Part shown: positions 19,480-24,987 of the stretch, in pieces
Layout of the letters: the number at the start of each line of letters is the position of its first letter
Position numbering within the stretch: the first letter of the stretch is position 1
Virus record (IMG/VR): IMGVR_UViG_3300046535_000597
Coordinates: 1-36,757 of that record
Length of the DNA stretch: 36,757 bases
Direction: 5' to 3' (one strand)
Origin: a virus
Position numbers and translations under genes: made by a program
The notes under the pieces: generated by a model
What the model was told of the DNA's origin: nothing
Databases searched by the model: none
What the model saw: only the letters and a program-made list of their open reading frames with translations

Positions 19480-19629
19480 TCATGCGACCACCTTCAAGCG
19501 CCGCCTAGCCCGCTTCGTACAAGCGGTCAGGTTCGCGCAATAGTAGGAATGGGTGAACCTGCTATAGACGCGCAGAGTGGGGCCGATCCTGAGACGCCTG
19601 CCGCAGCGGGCGCACGTCCTGGGTTTCAC
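19480..19629 (-). CDS. 49-aa zinc-ribbon protein
   Basis: A GTG at 19629 overlaps the upstream TGA (GTGA). The product has CARCGRRL at residues 6-13, and Cys31 and Cys37 (YYCANLTACTKR), giving four cysteines in two pairs. Its C-terminus is strongly basic (KRARRRLKVV). It looks like a compact nucleic-acid-binding zinc ribbon. It belongs to the group of small zinc proteins in the first part of the early operon. Confidence 0.6.
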   Translation of the reverse strand: MKPRTCARCGRRLRIGPTLRVYSRFTHSYYCANLTACTKRARRRLKVVA

Positions 19630-19877
19630 GCGGTCGCCGCCCACTCGTTCAGTTCTTGCGCCTTAGACTCAGCCGCGGCTCGACGGTTGGCGTCACCGAT
19701 CTTCTTGAAGCGGTTTCCCGTGCTCTGACCGTCCATCGCCCAGACCGTGCGCCAGGCAAAGGCACTGTCGAGAACATAGAAGCTAGTCGGGGGTGTTCGT
19801 TTGCCGCATGGATAGCTGCCGGTGGCTGGGTTAATGTGGAAGCCGGTGGTGCTGCGGACGACGAATCGGTCAGGCAT
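19626..19877 (-). CDS. Hypothetical early protein (83 aa)
   Basis: This 83-aa protein begins MPDRFVVRSTTGFHINPATG and contains SFYVLDSAFAWRTVWAMDG. A basic helical C-terminus follows (NRFKKIGDANRRAAAESKAQ). The first half looks like a short beta hairpin domain, the second like a long helix. Its ATG overlaps the gene upstream by eight bases. No domain is recognised. Confidence 0.6.
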   Translation of the reverse strand: MPDRFVVRSTTGFHINPATGSYPCGKRTPPTSFYVLDSAFAWRTVWAMDGQSTGNRFKKIGDANRRAAAESKAQELNEWAATA

Positions 19878-20418
19878 TTAGCCACTCCTCGTCCATGAGC
19901 AGCCACGGCTGGAACCTCTTGGCCCATGCTTGGTGCGCTCGCATGAACGCGACACGTAGTTCGGGGTCGGACGGCTGCTCGCCACGAACGGCAGCCGAGA
20001 CGGAGGACTGCGAATCCAGCGTCGCCTGTGGTTCCGACCCCGAAGGTGGCTCTGGCTCGTAGTTCGACGAGCCGCACGCCTCACAATGCCAGCCGATGTT
20101 GTAGAACCGCCGCCCGCAGTCATTGCAGAAATAGGGTTGCGGTCGTTTGGGTCTATGCGGAGGGTCTGTGGCAAACGAACCGCGGTCGGACTCCCTCGAC
20201 AGGAATCGCGGATCGTCTCCTGCCGCCGGCATCCCTTCGCTGCGGCAAACGGGTTTGCTCGATTCGGGTGTCTCCGCCCCGGCATGGGGGTCTATGGCAC
20301 ACACGACTTCTGGCGGTCGTGTCGTGCCGGGATTGAAGGCACCCGAATCCAACAAACCACAATCCGGGCAAGGGCTGGCAAGGGTCGGTTGTTCGCGGCC
20401 ACAGCGAGGACAGATCAT
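19870..20418 (-). CDS. Double zinc-ribbon protein (182 aa)
   Basis: The ATG at 20418 overlaps the upstream TGA and gives 182 aa. At the N-terminus are two CxxC pairs (MICPRCGREQ and PCPDCGLL). In the middle are two more (YFCNDCGRRF and WHCEACGSSN). Between and after them are Pro/Ser/Glu-rich, probably disordered linkers. A C-terminal helix (LRVAFMRAHQAWAKRFQPWL) ends the protein. Twin zinc ribbons joined by linkers suggest binding to nucleic acid or to RNA polymerase, but there is no direct evidence of either. Confidence 0.6.
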   Translation of the reverse strand: MICPRCGREQPTLASPCPDCGLLDSGAFNPGTTRPPEVVCAIDPHAGAETPESSKPVCRSEGMPAAGDDPRFLSRESDRGSFATDPPHRPKRPQPYFCNDCGRRFYNIGWHCEACGSSNYEPEPPSGSEPQATLDSQSSVSAAVRGEQPSDPELRVAFMRAHQAWAKRFQPWLLMDEEWLNA

Positions 20419-20627
20419 GTGCGAACCCTGAACTCGGACCACTCGACAGCCGGCACGTCTCTTTCAAGGTCGACGTACTTTGCGCCGTTCTCGTTGAGTC
20501 TGAACTGCATGACCTCGCAGCGATCAGGGAAGAAATTGATGCGCCCCACGTTGTTCGGATCAAGTCCCAGGATCTCGCACAGCTTGTAGATCGGATCGTG
20601 CAGATCGATCCGGTAGACATAGCTCAT
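20415..20627 (-). CDS. Hypothetical early protein (70 aa)
   Basis: The ATG at 20627 overlaps the upstream TGA, so it is preferred over an in-frame start at 20681. The 70-aa product begins MSYVYRIDLHDPIYKLCEILG. A beta-rich GRINFFPDRCEVMQFRLNEN part and a final VEWSEFRVRT strand follow. It resembles small actinophage proteins of one alpha helix and a beta sheet. Function is unknown. Confidence 0.6.
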   Translation of the reverse strand: MSYVYRIDLHDPIYKLCEILGLDPNNVGRINFFPDRCEVMQFRLNENGAKYVDLERDVPAVEWSEFRVRT

Positions 20628-20785
20628 TTCGTGAAGGGCTTGTCGAAGAGGGCCGCAGCCTTGATCGCGTGCTGGCGGCAATAGCCGACAAGGTCTCCGC
20701 TGGCCGTGACCCTCGTGTATTCGGTGCCGGTGGTGCAGCCGTAGACCGCGCAGATCGTGTTCAGCTTCGGCGAGAGCATCGTCAT
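20624..20785 (-). CDS. 53-aa zinc-binding peptide
   Basis: The ATG at 20785 overlaps the end of the RHH gene (TGACGATG), and the stop overlaps the next ATG. The product has ICAVYGCTTG (Cys pair four residues apart) and YCRQHA, giving a likely C-C-C-H zinc site. It is the second gene of the early operon. The first genes of such operons often act on host functions, but nothing specific is visible here. Confidence 0.55.
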   Translation of the reverse strand: MTMLSPKLNTICAVYGCTTGTEYTRVTASGDLVGYCRQHAIKAAALFDKPFTK

Positions 20786-20952
20786 ACCGGCTTCTCCTCT
20801 GCGTCTAGATAGAATCGCAAAGCGAGCCGAAGGACTGCGGCTTCAGAGCGATAATGCTCCTCAGCGAAGATGGTGAGGCGTTCGGCTAGAGCCTCGTCGA
20901 GACGTGTCTTCGCCTCGCGTGTGAGTCCCGGTGTGTATTCCTTCTCGGCCAT
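20782..20952 (-). CDS. Ribbon-helix-helix regulator, first early gene
   Basis: This 56-aa protein has the RHH (Arc/CopG/MetJ-type) outline. A short N-terminal strand region (TREAKTRLDEALAERL) is followed by two helices (TIFAEEHYR, then SEAAVLRLALRFYLDAEE), with the Ser-Glu-Ala-Ala turn usual between them. Such proteins bind operators as dimers. It is the first gene after the early promoter, with only nine bases between the -10 element and the ATG, so it is probably translated from a leaderless transcript. It could be an autorepressor of the early operon. Confidence 0.65.
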   Translation of the reverse strand: MAEKEYTPGLTREAKTRLDEALAERLTIFAEEHYRSEAAVLRLALRFYLDAEEKPV

Positions 20953-20961
20953 GTGCGGGCC

Positions 20962-20991
20962 ACTTTAGGCACAACCGGCCCCCCGAGTCAA
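20962..20991 (-). promoter_or_regulatory. Early promoter producing a probably leaderless transcript
   Basis: On the minus strand TTGACT (20986-20991) and TAAAGT (20962-20967) are 18 bp apart. TAAAGT fits the actinobacterial -10 pattern TANNNT. The RHH start codon at 20952 begins nine bases after the -10, and no ribosome-binding sequence separates them. Transcription would thus start at or next to the ATG. This is the only good gap upstream of the long early operon. The motif GCAGACTTTACAAA abuts the -35 on the upstream side (20992-21005). Confidence 0.65.
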
Positions 20992-21005
20992 GCAGACTTT
21001 ACAAA
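20992..21005. promoter_or_regulatory. Shared 14-bp motif at the early promoter
   Basis: GCAGACTTTACAAA here matches GCAGGCTTTACAAA at 11124-11137 at 13 of 14 positions. Both lie just upstream of candidate minus-strand promoters, one base and eleven bases from the -35 element respectively. This suggests a common regulator or an upstream promoter element, though two copies alone are modest evidence. Confidence 0.4.
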
Positions 21006-21021
21006 CGCGGCGCGAGCATGG

Positions 21022-21108
21022 TCACGCTCTCAGGTGAGCAACGAGCATCACGATGAGCGACCCAAGCGCATAGCCGAGACCGATCTCGAGTACGAGCCAC
21101 CAGCTCAT
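21022..21108 (-). CDS. 28-aa membrane peptide after the endolysin
   Basis: An ATG at 21108 overlaps the endolysin TGA. The product (MSWWLVLEIGLGYALGSLIV at its start, then MLVAHLRA) is one hydrophobic span with a basic end. It closes the lysis cassette and may be a second small holin-like or antiholin-like peptide, or a late membrane protein of unknown use. It is followed by the early promoter region. Confidence 0.5.
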   Translation of the reverse strand: MSWWLVLEIGLGYALGSLIVMLVAHLRA

Positions 21109-21701
21109 GCTTTCCCCCAATCTGGGCGGAAACCGCCCCTATGGAACTCATACCGCACCAGGCCTGAGAACGCCGCCCACAGATGCGGGTCAGTGGTCGG
21201 ACATGAAGTGTGGCCGCCGCCCAACTGGCCGAGGTCGCCGTGACGGCAGAACCCGGAACCGTGAACGATCCCTGTCGAGTCGAGCTCGAACGGCGGCAGC
21301 TTGTGGTGATGCAATAGGTAGGCGGTGATCCTGGCGAGCTGGTGGAAGCCGGCCGGGTCATGGCCCAGCCAGATCGCGTCGGCTGATTCGATCTCAACGG
21401 CGTCTGGGTTGTAGTAGGCCTCCGCCCATGCCTTTTGATGCCACGGCACCATCTGTGTTGCCTCACCCGGTGCTGCGCTGCCGGGGTAGACGATGTGCGC
21501 CGAGACTTGGCTCGAGGGCTGCTTGAAGTAGTTGATGACGCCCTGATATGAGCGTGACTCTGCTTGTTCGTCGGTGAACCTGACGCCCCAGCGGTGAACG
21601 ACGACCAGCCGGATCTTGGCTCCGTTGCGGGTGCCGCAGTTCGGCGTCGACTGCCACTTCAACTCTGGGAGGACGTGTGGAAGAACCGCTGCGGCGGTCA
21701 C
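21105..21701 (-). CDS. Endolysin, N-acetylmuramoyl-L-alanine amidase
   Basis: This 198-aa protein has the Amidase_2/PGRP fold pattern. VVVHRWGVRF carries zinc ligand His36, SAHIVYPG is a core strand, and FCRHGDLG (about His154) with HTSCPTTDP (Cys167) supplies the other likely zinc ligands. It would cut the amide bond between MurNAc and L-Ala at the end of infection. It has no separate cell-wall-binding domain. It starts at a GTG next to the holin-like gene stop and forms a compact lysis cassette with the flanking membrane proteins. Confidence 0.88.
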   Translation of the reverse strand: MTAAAVLPHVLPELKWQSTPNCGTRNGAKIRLVVVHRWGVRFTDEQAESRSYQGVINYFKQPSSQVSAHIVYPGSAAPGEATQMVPWHQKAWAEAYYNPDAVEIESADAIWLGHDPAGFHQLARITAYLLHHHKLPPFELDSTGIVHGSGFCRHGDLGQLGGGHTSCPTTDPHLWAAFSGLVRYEFHRGGFRPDWGKA

Positions 21702-21877
21702 GACTTCGGAACCTTGGTGCCGGCAAGCGCGCCGCCGAGGAGGATGGCGAGGTCGCGGAGTCCTGTGGCGCCGATCGCGTCCGAACCGGAGACGATGACG
21801 ACGACGGCGAGTGCGGCGATGGTGACGACGAGCGCGAGAGCGATTGAGCCCTCGTTGAATGAGTCTTTCCAGTTCAT
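21698..21877 (-). CDS. Holin-like membrane protein (59 aa)
   Basis: An ATG at 21877 gives a 59-aa product. It has a charged N-terminus (MNWKDSFNEG), a strong hydrophobic span (SIALALVVTIAALAVVVIVS, residues 11-30), and a second, weaker span near LRDLAILLGGALAG (40-53). A KVPKS tail ends the protein. Its size, two spans and position directly before the amidase fit a small holin, which permeabilises the membrane and releases the endolysin. No sequence family was assigned. Confidence 0.65.
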   Translation of the reverse strand: MNWKDSFNEGSIALALVVTIAALAVVVIVSGSDAIGATGLRDLAILLGGALAGTKVPKS

Positions 21878-21904
21878 GTTGTCCCTACTTCCCGGTTGGG
21901 GTTA

Positions 21905-22417
21905 TCACGGCTTTCTTCTCTCGCCAAGGAGACCCAGAATCCTCTTCTGGTTTTCCATTCCTGTCTCCATTCTCAGCATTGACTCGTCGTGCTGTCTCGC
22001 GAGCAGATCCAACAGCGCGGAGAGGTCAGTCTTGGAATGCTCGAGCGCGAGGAGTGCTTTCACGGACGCGAGCTCGCTCTTCAAGTCATGACGAAGAAGT
22101 CGTTGCTGTTCCGCGGCTTCGGCAAGCTGAACGTGATACTGCTCCTGGAGTTCGAGCACCTGAGCCTCTCTCTCGTGCGCGTGGTCCTCTAGAACCTTGA
22201 TCTGCTCCTGCCTCTCTTCCGCGAGGTTGCGCCAGAAGGTACGCATGTTGTTGCGGAAGCTGAATATTCCGCCCGCGACGACGACCAATGAGGCGACAAC
22301 GATCGAACCGATGGTGATCGTGTCCGAGAAGCGGACGGTGCCGACCAGACCGGTGACCACTCCGAAGGATGCTAGTGCTCCAGACCAGCCCTTCGGAAGA
22401 AGTAGGTCCCACCCCAT
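21905..22417 (-). CDS. Membrane-anchored coiled-coil protein near the lysis genes
   Basis: This 170-aa protein has two N-terminal hydrophobic segments (WSGALASFGVVTGLVGTV and TITIGSIVVASLVVVAGGIF). A long, highly charged coiled coil follows (roughly residues 60-160, with EERQEQIKVLEDHAHEREAQ and similar). It resembles holin/antiholin or spanin-like accessory lysis proteins, but could also be a membrane-bound tail accessory protein. It lies between the tail fibre genes and the holin-like gene. A lysis role is the best guess. Confidence 0.55.
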   Translation of the reverse strand: MGWDLLLPKGWSGALASFGVVTGLVGTVRFSDTITIGSIVVASLVVVAGGIFSFRNNMRTFWRNLAEERQEQIKVLEDHAHEREAQVLELQEQYHVQLAEAAEQQRLLRHDLKSELASVKALLALEHSKTDLSALLDLLARQHDESMLRMETGMENQKRILGLLGERRKP

Positions 22418-22420
22418 CGG

Positions 22421-22981
22421 CTAGATGGATCCGTTGAGGCGCATAAAAGCGGCTTTAGCCACTACGAGGTTGGACGGCAACGGACTTATGGCTCCGCTCG
22501 CTCCTACCGCAAGCCACACGTCCTCGTTCGCAGCCGGAATGTTGAGAATGTCGGTGACGGAGAGGGTAAGAACCGTGTTGTTGGAACTGAGGGTTGACTG
22601 AAACGACTGGAACCCCGTTCCGTAGTTGTGCGATGTCTCGAACGCTAGGGATAGGAAGCTTGTTTTGGCGCTCCAGTCGGCCACTGTGTTGAAAGCGACG
22701 AATCCATATGCCAAGTAGTAGCCGCTCTGGAGTCTGGCTAGGCCGCTCGCCTCTGTGAAGTAGACGCTCCCGTCTGCGACGGTGCTCGCTGTGAAGGTGT
22801 CGAGGTCTATTGTCTCTGACGCGGAAGCGAAACTCGAGATCGGCAGGGCGGCGCTGGCGACATAAGTGGCAACCGGTAGCAGAGGCGCAATCAAGGGGGC
22901 GAAGAGGATCGGGTCCGTTCCACCGGGAAGGTGGCGGCTGCCGTGCTGTAGATACGGCCTGTTGCGTTGCGCTTCGCTCAT
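22421..22981 (-). CDS. Tail fibre/tip protein with HxxRHLPGGTDP motif
   Basis: This 186-aa protein begins with an N-terminal HGSRHLPGGTDPI motif. That motif is well known at the start of actinophage tail-fibre and minor tail proteins and probably forms a structural anchor. The rest is beta-rich, with Ser, Thr, Ala and Val (SETIDLDTFTASTVADGSVY, NTVLTLSVTDIL), and may form a trimeric head domain. Its ATG overlaps the upstream stop codon. It is the last tail gene and a good candidate for a receptor-facing protein. Confidence 0.65.
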   Translation of the reverse strand: MSEAQRNRPYLQHGSRHLPGGTDPILFAPLIAPLLPVATYVASAALPISSFASASETIDLDTFTASTVADGSVYFTEASGLARLQSGYYLAYGFVAFNTVADWSAKTSFLSLAFETSHNYGTGFQSFQSTLSSNNTVLTLSVTDILNIPAANEDVWLAVGASGAISPLPSNLVVAKAAFMRLNGSI

Positions 22982-24987
22982 CCGCGCGCCGGGAACACGC
23001 TATGGGTGTCAGCCGACCAGACGAACGGCGACAGCTCGAGGTTCAACTCCACATAATCAAACGTCTCGTTGGCTGGTCTTACGGTCATCTGTCGGCCTTC
23101 GACGAAGTAGTCGTCAGCGGTGCTGGAACCCGTGAACCCTGTCCCGTCCGGGTAGCCGACTTTCACGTTCACGACGTCGCTCACATCGGAGAGAGTCAGG
23201 CACGACCAGACGTTCGCAGCCCTTGGCGTCGATGGGTTGATCGATTTCAACTGGATCGAGGTGATCGACTCGCGCGGATCCTTCTGGTTCTTCACCAGCA
23301 GTTCCGCGAACATGAACGTCTCCGTGTAGCTGTCCGTGCTGTCGAAGACGGCCGTTGCGATGAGAAGGTCGCTCATCGGCGGAGCCTGGTGTTTCCCGTA
23401 GGCGGCGATGCTGGCCGTGTCCCCGTATACCTGTGACGCCATTTGAGGCGCCGGCGTGTTGGCTGGGTATCCGATCGCGACGTTCACGACTTCGGACCTG
23501 CCGCGCGCATAGGAGAGGACACGGATCTGGGTTCGTGTGGCGTCTGCATTGACAGCCTTGCCGTCCCCGAGCTTCCAGGTGTGGAAGTTCCAGGTGTCCG
23601 GTCCCGCGTCGGCTGCCACGCCGACAGGGTCAAAGCGCCCATAGCGCCCGTGGAACACGACTCGTCCGAACCGGTCCACGTACAAATTCGCGATGAAGGG
23701 CATCTCTGCGTCTGCCGCATCGCGCAACGCTGTGAGGGCAGCCTCATCGGCATTGTATTTTGACTCGAGCATCTTGTTGTTTCCGCTGAACACAACGCTG
23801 CGCGTCGAATCTACGCCGACGTCGGCGAGGATCTCGATGATCCGGTCGTCTACCGTTCCAGTGGTGGCCGCGTAGTAGACGCTGTCCTCTGAACCTGCTG
23901 GTGGGGCCGATCCGTTCGCGAACGGATCCACGCCGGCGAGTCCCGGCGTGAGTCCATATCCGGCCAAGTAGTCGAAAATGTCGACGCACTCCAACTGGAT
24001 GCTCGCGTTGATTGGGTCGCCGTTCTCGTCGTCGGCGTCATCGATGTCGTAGGTGACGTTGTCGATGTGGCCGCGGAACTGAGAGTTCCATGTTGAGGCT
24101 ATCGGGTCGTAGAGCTGCAACATGATCTGGTGTCCGTCTAGCTTCTGGTAGTACGGGCTCGAGGCATTACGGGGGTCGAACAGGGCTAATTCGTGGTCGT
24201 TGATGTAGACGGTCGCGGTCCCTGTGTCCGTCTGGGCGAGCAGTGTTTGTCGTCCGCTGGTCACGTCATAGCCTGAGACGAAGCTGTTGGGGAAGTCGCC
24301 TCCTTGGTCGATGACAGTCCATGTCGGGTCGGGTTCTAGAGGAAGATCGTCGAAGGCGATGAGGACACGCCCGGATGCTGGAGCGGGCGCGGAGCCGCGT
24401 CCGTCGTATCCTGCGCTTGCTACACCAGAGTCGAAGATCCGTTCGCCGTAATGAATAATCGGAGGAGTAGTTACCGAATCATGGTCGTATAGAGCTCCGA
24501 GCCAGCTCGTTTTTGTCCCGTAGCTGATGTCGGAGATGGTGAGTGTTTTGACGGTCCCGTCACCTGCAACTGTGGGTTGGGTGCTGCTAACGCCAATGGC
24601 GGACATCTCATAGTTCACACCGTTGACGCTGGGAAAGGTGACGCTTACGACTCCTGTCGAGCCGCCGCCTCCGTCATACGCCCACGTGGCCGGACCGAGA
24701 CTATGGTCGGCGCTGCCGGATGAGCCGTATTCGATGATGATGCAGGCAACGGGGTTGGCGTTCCCTGTGGTGTGTTGCACATCCGCGTAGGTGGTGTTTC
24801 CGGCGCTGAGTCCTCCTATGTCACTAACAGTGAGGGTGAGGTTGCCGGAGCCGTCCGAGGTCGCCGTGGCGATCGAAGAGTCGGGATCGTTGACGTACAG
24901 GTCGTAGCTTGTCGTCGGCGTCAGTCCCGCACAGACAGCGACGAGGGTAGTGGAACCGTTATAGGTGAAGGTGACGGTGGCGGCCAT
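22978..24987 (-). CDS. Minor tail protein (distal tail/tail-tip)
   Basis: This 669-aa protein lies directly after the tape measure. From about residue 215 it shows the pattern of actinophage tail-tip proteins: GRQTLLAQTDTGTATVYIND, then DGHQIMLQLYDPI, FRGHIDNVTYDI and VDIFDYLAGYGL. A long beta-rich C-terminus follows. The N-terminal ~210 residues form extra beta-sandwich domains (TYNGSTTLVAV, TVSDIGGLSAGN, SVTFPSVNGVNYEMSAIGV) before this conserved part. These could be additional binding domains. It probably combines distal-tail and tail-associated functions. Confidence 0.75.
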   Translation of the reverse strand: MAATVTFTYNGSTTLVAVCAGLTPTTSYDLYVNDPDSSIATATSDGSGNLTLTVSDIGGLSAGNTTYADVQHTTGNANPVACIIIEYGSSGSADHSLGPATWAYDGGGGSTGVVSVTFPSVNGVNYEMSAIGVSSTQPTVAGDGTVKTLTISDISYGTKTSWLGALYDHDSVTTPPIIHYGERIFDSGVASAGYDGRGSAPAPASGRVLIAFDDLPLEPDPTWTVIDQGGDFPNSFVSGYDVTSGRQTLLAQTDTGTATVYINDHELALFDPRNASSPYYQKLDGHQIMLQLYDPIASTWNSQFRGHIDNVTYDIDDADDENGDPINASIQLECVDIFDYLAGYGLTPGLAGVDPFANGSAPPAGSEDSVYYAATTGTVDDRIIEILADVGVDSTRSVVFSGNNKMLESKYNADEAALTALRDAADAEMPFIANLYVDRFGRVVFHGRYGRFDPVGVAADAGPDTWNFHTWKLGDGKAVNADATRTQIRVLSYARGRSEVVNVAIGYPANTPAPQMASQVYGDTASIAAYGKHQAPPMSDLLIATAVFDSTDSYTETFMFAELLVKNQKDPRESITSIQLKSINPSTPRAANVWSCLTLSDVSDVVNVKVGYPDGTGFTGSSTADDYFVEGRQMTVRPANETFDYVELNLELSPFVWSADTHSVFPARG

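Noticed and set aside
19430-19483. 17-codon frame before the 146-aa early gene
   Set aside because: It is too short to support; it may be a leader or chance. Its overlap with the next start is noted under that gene.
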